This document shows, piece by piece, positions 27,135 to 35,779 of a DNA stretch of 64,000 bases. The position numbers and the translations under genes are program-made. The notes under the pieces were generated by a model, which did not search any database, had not been told where the DNA came from, and saw only the letters and a list, made by a program, of their open reading frames with translations. Each line of letters starts with the position of its first letter. Position 1 is the stretch's first letter. Source of the DNA: Actinoplanes sandaracinus (GTDB lineage: Bacteria; Actinomycetota; Actinomycetes; Mycobacteriales; Micromonosporaceae); assembly GCF_030009775.1 (NCBI RefSeq), contig NZ_JASCTH010000017.1:1-64000 (forward strand). The letters are read 5' to 3'.

Positions 27135-28202
27135 ATGACAGTCCTCTCCACGCGTGTGCTGAACCGGACCTTCCTGCGGCGCCAACTCCTGGCCGAGCGG
27201 ACACCCCGGCGTGCCGCCGACATCGTCGAGCACCTCGTGGCGATGCAAGGGCAGGAGCCCGACTCGCCCTATCTCGGGCTGTGGGCCAGGTCCTCGGATT
27301 TCCGGCTGGACGACCTGACCGGCCTGCTGCACGACCGGACGGTGGTGCGGAGCGCACTGCTTCGCGGCACCCAGCATCTGTGCACGGGGCAGGACTACCG
27401 CTGGTTGCGTCCGACGCTTCAGCCCGCCCTGGACCGGTTCGCCGGCCGTGGCGGGCGGCTGAACGGCTGTGATCCGGTGGCGTTCGCCGAGGCGGCGCGG
27501 GAGATCCTGGCGGACGGGGTGCTGACCCGGCCGGAGATCGCCCGGCGGCTGGCGGCGCGGTTTCCGGAGGTGGATCGCGGTGAGCTGACTCTGGTCGTAC
27601 ACATGCGATTCGCTCTCCTGCACCCGCCGCCGTCCGGAACGTGGGGGCATCGTGGCCGGGTGGGGTGTGTTCTCGCGGAGAACTGGCTGGGGCGGCCTCT
27701 GGCCGCCGCGAGCGCGGAGACGCTGGTGTGGCGCTATCTGGCGGCGTTCGGGCCGGCGTCGGTCAAGGACCTTCAGGTCTGGTCGGGCATGACGCGCCTG
27801 GCGGCGCTGATGAAGGAGCTTCGGCCGCGGCTGCGGGTCTTCCGGGACGAGGCGGGCGTTGATCTGTACGACCTGCCGGACGCCCCGATCGAGGACGCGG
27901 ACTCACCGGCGCCGGTGGTGTTCCTGCCGGAGTTCGACAACGCCGTCCTGGGGCATTCCGACCGGACTCGGATCATCCATTCCGGTGACCGGCCGCTGGT
28001 GATGCCCGGCTGGTCGATCGTGCGCCCGACGGTGCTGGTGGACGGGTTCGTGGCGGCGACCTGGTCGAGGAAGGGCGCGACGGTGAGCATCACCCCGTTC
28101 CGGCCGCTGGCCCCGGCGGACCGGTCGGCGGTGGAGGAGGAGGCGGCCCGGCTGCTGGACTTCGTGGCCCCGGACGGGAAGCCCGAGGTCGAGTGGGTCT
28201 GA
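27135..28202 (+). CDS. winged-helix DNA-binding domain-containing protein (HTH_42/YcaQ-related)
   Basis: This protein of 355 residues begins MTVLSTRVLNRTFLRRQLL and contains VEHLVAMQGQEPDSPYLGLW, TVVRSALLRGTQHL, VWRYLAAFGPASVKDLQVW and FLPEFDNAVLGHSDRTR. These blocks are typical of the actinobacterial winged-helix family related to YcaQ/AlkX interstrand-crosslink glycosylases. It may act on DNA, but a catalytic role is not certain. It is a single-gene unit ending in a strong terminator. Confidence 0.88.
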   Translation: MTVLSTRVLNRTFLRRQLLAERTPRRAADIVEHLVAMQGQEPDSPYLGLWARSSDFRLDDLTGLLHDRTVVRSALLRGTQHLCTGQDYRWLRPTLQPALDRFAGRGGRLNGCDPVAFAEAAREILADGVLTRPEIARRLAARFPEVDRGELTLVVHMRFALLHPPPSGTWGHRGRVGCVLAENWLGRPLAAASAETLVWRYLAAFGPASVKDLQVWSGMTRLAALMKELRPRLRVFRDEAGVDLYDLPDAPIEDADSPAPVVFLPEFDNAVLGHSDRTRIIHSGDRPLVMPGWSIVRPTVLVDGFVAATWSRKGATVSITPFRPLAPADRSAVEEEAARLLDFVAPDGKPEVEWV

Positions 28203-28243
28203 CGCGGGGCCCGGCGGGAAAGCCCGAGGTCACGAGGGGCATG

Positions 28244-28280
28244 AAAGGGCCCTCCGTGCTGCCGACACGGAGGGCCCTTT
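28244..28280 (+). terminator. strong intrinsic terminator
   Basis: A perfect 15-bp stem, AAAGGGCCCTCCGTG against CACGGAGGGCCCTTT, with a seven-base loop, 42 bases after the winged-helix gene. Confidence 0.9.
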
Positions 28281-28450
28281 ACCGGGGGAACGGAGTAACC
28301 GAAGGGGGGCTTCGTCCGTTAAGTAACACTTTACCCGGCAACCGGCCAAGTGGGAAGTCCGGGATATAAACCGGACAAACGGCTCGTTGTGCGGGTGTGG
28401 CCACCGTACGTGCCGAACGGCGGCGCACGGCCGGGCGTAGGCTGTTCGGC

Positions 28451-29041
28451 GTGGCGGATCTTCTGGTGTGGATCGACTGTGAGATGACCGGGCTCGACCT
28501 CGGCAAGGACAAGCTCATCGAGGTTGCGGCGTTGGTCACCGACCCCGAGCTGAACGTGCTGGGTGAGGGCGTCGACCTGGTGATCCATGCCGACGACGCG
28601 GCGCTCGACGCGATGCCGCCGGTGGTGCGTGACATGCACGCCAAGTCCGGGCTGACCGAGGAGGTCCGCCGGTCGGCGATCACCATGGCCGAGGCGGAGG
28701 AGGCGGTCCTGGCCTATGTGAGGCAGTTCGTGCCCAACCCGCGCACCGCGCCGCTCTGCGGCAACTCGATCGCCACCGATCGCGGCTTCCTGGCCCGGGA
28801 CATGCCGGCGCTCGACGCCCACCTGCACTACCGGATGATCGACGTGTCCTCGATCAAGGAGCTGTGCCGCCGGTGGTACCCCCGGGTGTACTTCGGCCAG
28901 CCCGCCAAGGGCCTGTCGCACCGGGCCCTCGCCGACATCCGCGAGAGCATCCGCGAGCTGGAGTACTACCGCCGCACGATCTTCGTGCCGCAGCCCGGTC
29001 CGGACGTCGAGGCCGCGAAAGCCGTCGCCGCCGGGCTGTAG
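28451..29041 (+). CDS. orn: oligoribonuclease
   Basis: This protein of about 196 residues is a DEDDh 3'-5' exonuclease that degrades 2-5-nt RNA to mononucleotides. Catalytic blocks are WIDCEMTGLDL (Asp and Glu), GNSIATDRGFL, MIDVSSIKEL and KGLSHRALADI (His/Asp). The GTG at 28451 gives the standard N-terminus. It lies directly upstream of tRNA-His, an arrangement found widely in actinobacteria. Confidence 0.95.
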   Translation: MADLLVWIDCEMTGLDLGKDKLIEVAALVTDPELNVLGEGVDLVIHADDAALDAMPPVVRDMHAKSGLTEEVRRSAITMAEAEEAVLAYVRQFVPNPRTAPLCGNSIATDRGFLARDMPALDAHLHYRMIDVSSIKELCRRWYPRVYFGQPAKGLSHRALADIRESIRELEYYRRTIFVPQPGPDVEAAKAVAAGL

Positions 29042-29117
29042 GTAACCCGCTCGACGGCATCCCGGGGCATGCGGCTATGATTGCTGAGCACCGCGGGGTT
29101 CTGCCCGAGCGGTCATG

Positions 29118-29193
29118 GTGGTCGTAGCTCAGCTGGTAGAGCACCGGGTTGTGGTCCCGGGGGTCGCGGGTTCAAGTCCCGTCGATCACCCCA
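29118..29193 (+). tRNA. tRNA-His (anticodon GUG), reconstituted at attL
   Basis: The gene has acceptor GTGGTCG/CGATCAC (one G-U), discriminator C, encoded CCA and a preceding G that can serve as G-1. The anticodon arm CGGG-TTGTGGT-CCCG shows GTG. Its 3' half, from the anticodon arm on, is part of the 53-bp repeat that recurs at 52501, so the tRNA is completed by the integrated element. Confidence 0.96.
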
Positions 29194-29199
29194 ACGAAA
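29147..29199. repeat. attL, 53-bp core repeat
   Basis: Identical to 52501-52553. It begins GGTTGTGGTCCCGG at the anticodon arm and ends CCCCAACGAAA seven to nine bases beyond the tRNA 3' end. Similarity continues at lower identity through a terminator hairpin on both sides. Confidence 0.95.
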
Positions 29200-29208
29200 A
29201 TGCAGGTC

Positions 29209-29242
29209 AGAGGGCCTGATCGCGAAAGCGGTCAGGCCCTCT
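29209..29242. terminator. terminator between tRNA-His and the integrase gene
   Basis: AGAGGGCCTGATCGC pairs with GCGGTCAGGCCCTCT around a GAAA loop. It serves tRNA-His and, on the other strand, the integrase gene. A homologous hairpin follows attR. Confidence 0.85.
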
Positions 29243-29247
29243 GTCTG

Positions 29248-30762
29248 TTAGATGTCCGAATTTGGGGGCGAACTGGGGGTGAAGCCCCCCAGCGGACGCT
29301 GTTGACGAGGGCCGGGAAGCGCCAGCAGAGCCGCGTTCAGCACCGGTACCGCAGAGGTCGGCGACAGCGACGCACGAGCCTCCAGCGACGCGAGCCAGCG
29401 GCGTTGAAGCGCTTCGCGGATCTCGTCCAGCATCCGCTCCGTGACGTGGCTGTAGATCCCGCGCATGCCCGGCACCTCATGTCCGATCTGCTGTGACTGC
29501 GCGACGTAGGGAATGCCGTCCTCGTCCAGCCAGGTGTGATAGCCGTGCCGCTGACCGTGGGGAGTCAGGCCGGGCCGGATCGGCAGCCAGGACGCGAGCC
29601 GCAGATCGTCGTTGATCCGGGGTCGGCCCTGTCCTTGCGGCGGCGTGTACGGCTGATCTGCCTGTGCCGCCGGCCATGCTGGCAGCGGTTTGCCGGGCCA
29701 CGGGTACCGGTGGTCGACCAGGACCGGCATCCGCGGGCGTCGGGGCAGACGCTGCGGATACCAGCCGTCGGCGGCAGGCCGGAAAATCCGCTCGCTGAAA
29801 TTCGAGCGCCGATAATGGCTTCCCCGCACAACCTTGTCTTTCTTCTTCTCCTCCTCCGAGCGCTTACCCGGGTTTGCGGTGAGGAACGCGTACTTACCGC
29901 CGGTGCACCACGGAATGCCATCGGTGTCTTCGAACCTGGCGGAGCAGGTGCATTGCAGTGGGACCTCTGATCTCAGGTGGTGCGTCAGTAGCCTGTTGAG
30001 GAAAGGCGGCGTCGCCACCGTGCGCATGGAACCGTCTTTCGGGCGGCCCCGGTAGAACCGGCCGTTGAGTTCGTAGAGCTTCCAATGCAGGTCGATGGCG
30101 TCGGGATAAATGAGGTTCGGCGGCAGTCCGAGTAGTTCGCTCCATCGGCAACCGGTGTAGGCGATGGTGATGTCGGCAATGAAGGTGGCATCCAACCCAG
30201 AAATAATCGCGGCCCGTTCCGCAATGAGCAGCACTTCCAAGGGGGAGGCCCACACCTTGGACTCCTTCTCGATGCGCTCGATTCGGCTACCCCCCTTCCG
30301 TCCTTTCCCCTTGGTCTTGGCTGCCGGATTCAGCGGAATATACCGAGGGGTCGCGTCGGCGAGAGCTGAGGAGAGGGCGCCGCGAGCGTTTGATGCGGTC
30401 TTCTTGGAAAACCCGGACGCGATCAGACGCTTTTCCCACCTGGCGATTCCCTCATTGGACAGGGATGACAGGGTGTGGTCGCCGAGGTGGGGAAGGATGC
30501 ACACCTCGATCAGATAGCGGTAACTATCCAGCGTGCTCGGTTCGAGGTCGAGCGCCGGAAACCAGATGTTGACCCATTCCGTTAGGGTCATCCGGGCGCC
30601 GCGAGGATCAACGTACCGGTGTGCGCGGATCGCTGCCTCTTGGTCCTGCGCGTACTTCAGGGCGTCCTTTTCTGTCTGGAATCCTGACTGAGATTCTCGG
30701 CTTCCGCCTGGCCCTTGCCAGCGGGCTCGATACGAATTACCTCGTTTTTCTGCATGTGCCAT
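29248..30762 (-). CDS. int: tyrosine site-specific integrase of the AICE
   Basis: This 504-residue tyrosine recombinase has an N-terminal SAM-like/AP2-like arm domain and a core domain. The catalytic residues are R206 (YTGCRWSELLG), H402-x-x-R405 (PHGQRHGYHT), H428 (QQIGHEV) and the nucleophile Y437 (RGIYSHVT). An insert with a possible zinc site (CTCSARFED...WCTGG) lies between R206 and H402. The ATG at 30762 follows GAGGGGAA. It faces attL, as usual for AICEs, and should catalyse integration into and, with the excisionase, excision from tRNA-His. Confidence 0.95.
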   Translation of the reverse strand: MAHAEKRGNSYRARWQGPGGSRESQSGFQTEKDALKYAQDQEAAIRAHRYVDPRGARMTLTEWVNIWFPALDLEPSTLDSYRYLIEVCILPHLGDHTLSSLSNEGIARWEKRLIASGFSKKTASNARGALSSALADATPRYIPLNPAAKTKGKGRKGGSRIERIEKESKVWASPLEVLLIAERAAIISGLDATFIADITIAYTGCRWSELLGLPPNLIYPDAIDLHWKLYELNGRFYRGRPKDGSMRTVATPPFLNRLLTHHLRSEVPLQCTCSARFEDTDGIPWCTGGKYAFLTANPGKRSEEEKKKDKVVRGSHYRRSNFSERIFRPAADGWYPQRLPRRPRMPVLVDHRYPWPGKPLPAWPAAQADQPYTPPQGQGRPRINDDLRLASWLPIRPGLTPHGQRHGYHTWLDEDGIPYVAQSQQIGHEVPGMRGIYSHVTERMLDEIREALQRRWLASLEARASLSPTSAVPVLNAALLALPGPRQQRPLGGFTPSSPPNSDI

Positions 30763-30793
30763 GGACGCAGATTCCCCTCTGTAGTTGTCCGGT

Positions 30794-31144
30794 CTAGGCG
30801 GCGATCTGGTTTTGCAGCCGATTACGGGGAGGCCGCGGACGGAGTGGAACGACTCGCGGGTCAGCGGTCTCGATATGATCCCGCCTTTTGCGTCGAACCG
30901 CGAGAATGGGCTGCGGGGCCGACGGGGTGGAAGACTCCGATTTCTGTTCGAATTCGTTGAATATCTGCCACAGGTGAGCCGGGGAGAAGTGGTAGCTTCC
31001 GCCCAGCATTGAAAATGGAATTCGGCGGGCGGCAGCCTTTTTCTCCAGCCAACTCTTCTTGACCCGAAGAATGACGGCAGCTTCGTCGATCGTGAAGATC
31101 TCAGGGACAAGTCCGGCCGTCGTGTCTCGGGGCGGCGGAGTCAT
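30794..31144 (-). CDS. xis: excisionase-like HTH protein
   Basis: This protein of 116 residues has a MerR-like helix-turn-helix, EIFTIDEAAVILRVKKSWLE and RIPFSMLGGSYHFS, the standard pattern of element-encoded excisionases and DNA-binding recombination directionality factors. A basic C-terminal tail follows. It lies 31 bp upstream of the integrase gene on the same strand, so the two are probably co-transcribed. The symbol is by analogy. Confidence 0.8.
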   Translation of the reverse strand: MTPPPRDTTAGLVPEIFTIDEAAVILRVKKSWLEKKAAARRIPFSMLGGSYHFSPAHLWQIFNEFEQKSESSTPSAPQPILAVRRKRRDHIETADPRVVPLRPRPPRNRLQNQIAA

Positions 31145-31388
31145 GCGTCCTCCTTGAATCGGGCACGGGCCGCGTGGAACGGCCCGTCAGCGCCCGTTCC
31201 ACGCATGAGGGTTGTTGAAGGGACGGCGGCAGGTGCATTGCGGCAACGGCCCGCCTACTGGCTCGCTGAGAGCGCAGTGGAGCCAAGATCTCGGATGCCT
31301 GAGGGTTAGGCCATGAGGCGGACTGGCTCAGGCGTTCTCAGCGGGCCGGGTTCTGGCCCGCGGGTGGTTGCGGTGAGAGAGGCTGAAA

Positions 31389-31598
31389 CATCTCGGCATC
31401 TCGGCATCTCGGCAAAGTCGCCGTTGGCCTGGGGAAATGTCTGCCGAGATGGTTTGGGTTCTGGTAGTCATCTCGGCAACTCGGCACTGGTGGTTGCCGA
31501 GATGCCGAGATTGCCGAGATGGGGCTTGAAGCATCTCGGCAAAGTGTTAGTGCTGGTCAGCGCTAGTTTCCGGACTGCCTTGCCGAGATGCCGAGATG
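31389..31598. repeat. cluster of CATCTCGG 8-mers, candidate replication origin or TraB recognition site
   Basis: The octamer CATCTCGG occurs ten times exactly within 210 bp: plus strand at 31389, 31397, 31405, 31469 and 31532; minus strand at 31444, 31497, 31514, 31583 and 31591. Single-mismatch copies lie at 31477 and 31505. The first three are in tandem. The cluster lies between the excisionase-like gene and the stop of the helicase-like gene, in a stretch (31145-31600) with no gene of its own. Such repeats fit either iterons for the replication proteins or TRS-type octamers read by TraB. Confidence 0.85.
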
Positions 31599-31600
31599 TT

Positions 31601-33193
31601 TCAGCCGATTTCGGTTGTCGACTGGTCGGCCAGGCTCTCGACGCGGAAGACGTTGCGGTTGCCTCGCTCGTGCTTGCCTGCTCGCAGGACGTGGTCACCG
31701 CGCCAGCGGCCGGCCTGTCCGGTGAGTAGCTTGCCGAGCTGGAACGGGTTGGGCGGGCGCCCGGTGTGGGTGGTGATGAACTGGCCATCCCACGGATCGG
31801 CGCCGAAACCGTCGTGTTCGCCATCGGCCCGCAGTTCGGCGGCGGTCATCCATTTCGAGCCGTGCCGGTCGTGCCAGCACGCCAGGAATGCCCCCCACCG
31901 GCTTTCGTCTTCGTCGATGCCGCGGACGGCGGCCATGTTGGTGAGGAACCCGTCGATGCCGTGATGGGCGAGGAGCCCGCCGAGGGCTTGCGCCCACGGG
32001 GTGAACTGCCGCATGGCGACTCCGGTAGCCCGCGGCGCCTTGGCCCGGGTCCAGTCGAGGACCAGGATCAGCAGGTGCCGCATGACGATCATCTGGTTGG
32101 CCCGCTCGGTGATCCACTGATCCAGGTTCGGGATGCCGAACTTCGACTGATCCCGTTCCTCTGGCCGGGGCATGTTCGGATCGAGGTGCACCCGCACGGT
32201 TCGGGAGGCCATGTCCCCGCCGACCTGCAGATTGTTGCCGGTGGCCATCCACAACCGGTCGTTGACCGTGGACGCGCTACGGCTGGTGCCGAGCGGCCGA
32301 TCGGACCACACCCCACCGGTGACCAACAGCGCCAGGATCGCCGAGTCGATGACGGTGCCCTCGGGCAGGTTGTCCCAGATCACCACCCCGACCTGTTCGG
32401 TGAGCACTGCGGTGATCTGCTTGCGGATCTCCTCCTCGGAGTCCACCGGCCACGGCAGGACTTTCTGCCCGTAGAGCATGCCCGGCCCGGCGGTCAGGAT
32501 CGTCTTACCGGACGCAGGCATGGTCGCGTCGATCAGGGCGAACGGCGTCAACGACCGGGTGAAGTGCCGCAGGATCGGTGTCGCCAGCAACGCGATGTAG
32601 TTGGCCCGGTCCGCAGGGGTGGACCACGGGAAGTCGCGCAGGAACCGGCCGAGCAGGAAGTCCCGGGCCTCAGCCACCTGCTCCGCGGTGGGCTGCTCCG
32701 GCACGGGCGGCAACGCCACCCTCGACGCCAGATACAGCCCGGTCGCCGGGTCATAGCCGGGCTGCTGCAACAGGGTGCCGTCGCGTCGCAGTACCGGCGC
32801 CCCGATGATCCCGCGCAACGGCGGAACCCCGGGCCAGGTCTTGCGGGCCAAAGCGGCAGTCATCGCGGGTTGCGGTGGGGTGCACTCCTCCTCGTAGGCC
32901 TCCAGTTGCCCGGTCTCGGTCTTGCGGTACTTGGTGCGGAACACGTACGCCTGTTCGGCCAACAACGACGCCAGCACCGGTGGCGCCAATGGGGACGCCG
33001 CGATCGGCAACAGGGCGTCCTCGTCGGCGGCCACCTCGGCGATGTCGCCGGACACCTGCTCGGTGTGGACCAGGTCCCCGCCGGCGACGTACATGTTCGG
33101 CACCACGCCGTCGATCAGCGCGGCCCGCAGCTTCCGGATCGTCTCCGGCCCGGACCCGACCTCCACCCGCTTCGGCGCGGCGTTGCTGGTCAT
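31601..33193 (-). CDS. AAA+/SF3-like replication helicase partner of the primase-polymerase
   Basis: This 530-residue protein has a Walker A motif ATMPASGKT at residues 223-231 and a Walker B-like VGVVIWDNLPEG. A sensor-like LWMATGNNLQVGG and the arginine-rich VRVHLDPNMPRPEERDQ follow. This is the layout of the ATPases that accompany prim-pol proteins in AICEs and phages. The N-terminal 200 residues are unassigned. Its start overlaps the stop of the prim-pol gene by four bases. Together they should drive autonomous replication of the excised circle. Confidence 0.85.
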   Translation of the reverse strand: MTSNAAPKRVEVGSGPETIRKLRAALIDGVVPNMYVAGGDLVHTEQVSGDIAEVAADEDALLPIAASPLAPPVLASLLAEQAYVFRTKYRKTETGQLEAYEEECTPPQPAMTAALARKTWPGVPPLRGIIGAPVLRRDGTLLQQPGYDPATGLYLASRVALPPVPEQPTAEQVAEARDFLLGRFLRDFPWSTPADRANYIALLATPILRHFTRSLTPFALIDATMPASGKTILTAGPGMLYGQKVLPWPVDSEEEIRKQITAVLTEQVGVVIWDNLPEGTVIDSAILALLVTGGVWSDRPLGTSRSASTVNDRLWMATGNNLQVGGDMASRTVRVHLDPNMPRPEERDQSKFGIPNLDQWITERANQMIVMRHLLILVLDWTRAKAPRATGVAMRQFTPWAQALGGLLAHHGIDGFLTNMAAVRGIDEDESRWGAFLACWHDRHGSKWMTAAELRADGEHDGFGADPWDGQFITTHTGRPPNPFQLGKLLTGQAGRWRGDHVLRAGKHERGNRNVFRVESLADQSTTEIG

Positions 33194-34146
33194 GCCACCC
33201 TCCTCGGGTTGGTGGCTCCGTAGCGCAGCCCGGAGCGGATGGTGCGGGCGGTCTCCCGCTCGGTCAGCCCGATCGCCTGGGCCGTCGGGGTCAGCGCCTC
33301 GAACACTTCGGCCTCAGTCAGGGCGCCTCCGGCAACGAACTGGCCGAGAGACACCGCACCCCCCAGAAGCGCTTTATTGCGTTCCCCGGTTCGGGCGGCA
33401 GCGAGGTGGTCGAGGGTCCGGCGGACCGCTCCCCGCACGTACGCACCCCGCTTAAATGCGGAGAAATCGCCCAGTACCTTGCGCGGTGAGACCGGTTCGG
33501 CCGGCCGGAGCAGATCAGCGAGCCACTCAGGCAGGACCGGGCGCGGCCGGTCGTGCAGCACTCGGTACGGCCGGCCGCCGGCGGTCGAGCCGGGGGCGAC
33601 GATGTAGCCGCCGTGGGCGCGGGTGTCGATCAGCCAGCCCAGCCCGCCCCGGTCGCCCTGAGTGTTGCGCAGCGGCGGCCCTGGCGGGTGCTCAAAGAGC
33701 AGGTGCCGGCCACCCCTGCCGGTCGCCACCGTGTACGTGTCGTCGGGAACCGGTTGCCCGTGTCGACGGCACAAGTCGGTGAAGACCTCCAAGCCGTGCC
33801 GGTAGTGCTCATGTCCGGGCGGAGGTTCTGCGTCGGGTTTGCGGACGTCGAGGTCGATCACCACAAGGCCGGATGGTCCGCAGGCGATGCCGATGTTGTA
33901 CGGCGTGCGCTGCCACGCCCGGCCGATCCTCGTCGGGTCGCAGGTGGCGCGGGTTTCCCACCCGGCGTGCCCGTCCCGGCAGCGCGGGTCGATGCGGGGG
34001 CATCGGTCCTCGCCGTGGTCGGGGAATGCCGGACGCTTCGAATGGTCGGGGTCGTGCGGACGGTCGTCGGGGCGGAGCGGGAAGACGTGCCAGCCGCGGG
34101 CGCCGTGGCCGAGCGCGGCGGCGCGCAAGGCGCCGGGGTCGAACAT
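33190..34146 (-). CDS. bifunctional DNA primase/polymerase (RepPP-type)
   Basis: This 318-residue archaeo-eukaryotic primase-type protein has the catalytic aspartates D98 and D100 in LVVIDLDVRK and the conserved H148 in GRGGRHLLFEHP. The N-terminal LGHGARGWHVFPLRP is typical of the prim-pol family (PF09250). A helical C-terminal primase-like extension follows. The ATG at 34146 has a good AAGGAGGG ribosome binding site. With the downstream helicase gene it forms the replication module of the element. Confidence 0.93.
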   Translation of the reverse strand: MFDPGALRAAALGHGARGWHVFPLRPDDRPHDPDHSKRPAFPDHGEDRCPRIDPRCRDGHAGWETRATCDPTRIGRAWQRTPYNIGIACGPSGLVVIDLDVRKPDAEPPPGHEHYRHGLEVFTDLCRRHGQPVPDDTYTVATGRGGRHLLFEHPPGPPLRNTQGDRGGLGWLIDTRAHGGYIVAPGSTAGGRPYRVLHDRPRPVLPEWLADLLRPAEPVSPRKVLGDFSAFKRGAYVRGAVRRTLDHLAAARTGERNKALLGGAVSLGQFVAGGALTEAEVFEALTPTAQAIGLTERETARTIRSGLRYGATNPRRVA

Positions 34147-34502
34147 GGGGACCCTCCTTGATCAGGTCGGGTGGGCGGCCAGGGCGGTACCTGGCCGGGG
34201 TAGCGGTCGGAAAGGTCACGGCGCCGGGCGATCCGCAGGGCGCGTTCCTCGGCGCTGATCGCCGAGGCGGCGGGGCAGGCGAACACGTCGTGCACCCACG
34301 CCAGGTGTCCGGCGTGCTGACCGGAGTCGGCCGGCCCGTTGGCGCAGCAGGCAAGGCACGCCCACCGGAACTCGCGTCGCCCGGCAGGTGGCCGGGTGGC
34401 GGGGTCGCAGCCGGGATGGGTGGTGTGCCCGCCTACGGCGGCGGCCGGGTGCAGCGGGATCCCGCACCCGGCCGCACACCGCAGCACGGCGGGCCGGTCC
34501 AT
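33858..34502 (-). CDS. Cys/His-rich hypothetical protein overlapping the primase-polymerase gene
   Basis: An open frame begins at ATG 34502, overlapping the methyltransferase stop as ATGA, and encodes CAAGCGIPLHPAAAVGGHTTH, WACLACCANG and HDVFACPAA, which look like metal-binding clusters. The first 118 codons are unique. The frame then continues about 290 bp inside the prim-pol gene in another frame, where composition becomes Arg/Pro/Ser rich. The start and N-terminal half are well supported by coupling. The long 3' overlap may be a read-through of high-GC DNA, or a missed frameshift may end the gene near 34150. Confidence 0.55.
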   Translation of the reverse strand: MDRPAVLRCAAGCGIPLHPAAAVGGHTTHPGCDPATRPPAGRREFRWACLACCANGPADSGQHAGHLAWVHDVFACPAASAISAEERALRIARRRDLSDRYPGQVPPWPPTRPDQGGSPCSTPAPCAPPRSATAPAAGTSSRSAPTTVRTTPTIRSVRHSPTTARTDAPASTRAAGTGTPGGKPAPPATRRGSAGRGSARRTTSASPADHPALW

Positions 34503-35779
34503 CAGGCGGCCAGCAGCGCGGCGAGGTCGGGTTGCACGTGTGCCGGGGCGACCGGTTCGGCCAGCAGCCGCCGCACCGCGAGCACGGCGGCTTGCGGGAC
34601 GACACCGTTGCCGAGGACCCGTAGCGCCTCGGTGCGTTTGTCGAGCACGTCGGTGACCCACCCGGCGGGCAGGCCCATCAGCCACTCGACGAACAGCGGC
34701 GAGAGCTGCCGGCGGTTGCGCCCGGCGATGGTCGGTTCCGGTGCGGCCCGGCCGATCACCTGTTCCCACCGGGCGATGGCGGGCGCGTACGCGCCCCACC
34801 GGTCGGGCTGCACGGCGGCCGGCAACGCGAGATCCCCGGCGCTGCCGCGCTGGTTCGGCCCGCCCTTGGCACCGTCGGTCGCCCGGGGTGTGGGCAACAG
34901 TCGGTCCAACTGGCCGAACACGACCTGTGACAGCGGCGGCCGGAAGCCCTCCCCTGCCCGGCGGCCCTCGGTATTGGTGTCGGTCGCTTTCGGCGTGGGC
35001 AGCAGCGCGATCGCGTCGTCCAGGCCGAACGTGCGGTCAGGGTCGTTGAGCCGGGCGGCGGCGGTCGCCGGGGACGGGAACCCAGAGTCCCGGCCGAGCG
35101 TGGAGACCGGTGTCGGGAGCAGGTGCTCGACAGCTGTCAGGCCGGGCGACTTGCGGGCCTGCTCGCCCGGTGAGCCGTTGCGCCGGGCGTCGCTGGCCTT
35201 CGGGGTGGGCAGCAGCGGCAGGCCGGTCACAGATCCAGCAGGGTCGGTTCCTCGCAGCCTTGGAGCGGCTTCCTCTTGCGGCCACGCGACGACGAAGAGC
35301 CGTTCGCGTTGGTGGGCCGCTCCGGCGTCGGAAGCGCGTACGCAGCGCCAGCGTCCCACGTACCCGATGGCGGCCAGCGAAGCGGTGACGACGTCGAAGC
35401 CGAGGCCCAGATGCCCGCGGACGTTCTCCAGGATGACGAGTCGGGGTCGAAGTGCGCGAATGGCTGCCCAGACGTCGGGCCAGCGGTTACGTGGGTCATC
35501 GAGTCCTCCCCTAGGGCCGGCGTAGCTGAACGGCTGACACGGGTAACCGGCCAACAGCAGATCGATCGGGCCGAGCCCAGCCCACCCGCCGCCGGCGGTG
35601 ACGGCGGCGATGTCGCCCAGGTTCGGCACCCCGGGCCAGCGGGCCGCGAGCACGGCCGACGGCGCCGGGTCGAACTCGCCGTGCCACACCGGCTCGATCG
35701 GGCCGAGCGCCAACGCGGCGCCCAACTCCAGCCCGCCGTACCCGGAGCACAACGACCCCGCCCGCAGCGGTGCGGTCAT
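34502..35779 (-). CDS. C5 DNA cytosine methyltransferase
   Basis: This 425-residue protein has SAM motif I (LCSGYGGLELG, residues 10-20), the catalytic GYPCQPFSYAG with Cys81, ENV at 118-120 and QRERLF at about 157-162. A variable region with three LLPTPxAxD-like repeats follows, and then the C-terminal GLPAGWVTDV and LGNGVVPQAA. No restriction endonuclease is next to it. A solitary methylase on a mobile element probably protects it against host restriction during transfer. It overlaps both neighbours by one to four bases. Confidence 0.93.
   Translation of the reverse strand: MTAPLRAGSLCSGYGGLELGAALALGPIEPVWHGEFDPAPSAVLAARWPGVPNLGDIAAVTAGGGWAGLGPIDLLLAGYPCQPFSYAGPRGGLDDPRNRWPDVWAAIRALRPRLVILENVRGHLGLGFDVVTASLAAIGYVGRWRCVRASDAGAAHQRERLFVVAWPQEEAAPRLRGTDPAGSVTGLPLLPTPKASDARRNGSPGEQARKSPGLTAVEHLLPTPVSTLGRDSGFPSPATAAARLNDPDRTFGLDDAIALLPTPKATDTNTEGRRAGEGFRPPLSQVVFGQLDRLLPTPRATDGAKGGPNQRGSAGDLALPAAVQPDRWGAYAPAIARWEQVIGRAAPEPTIAGRNRRQLSPLFVEWLMGLPAGWVTDVLDKRTEALRVLGNGVVPQAAVLAVRRLLAEPVAPAHVQPDLAALLAA

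Noticed and set aside
28244..28280. attachment site or insertion-sequence terminal repeat
   Set aside because: The perfect inverted repeat is adjacent to a gene end, has no transposase near it and behaves as an ordinary terminator.
31389..31598. CRISPR-like array
   Set aside because: The repeats are only 8 bp, occur on both strands and lack constant-length spacers; no cas genes are present in the window.
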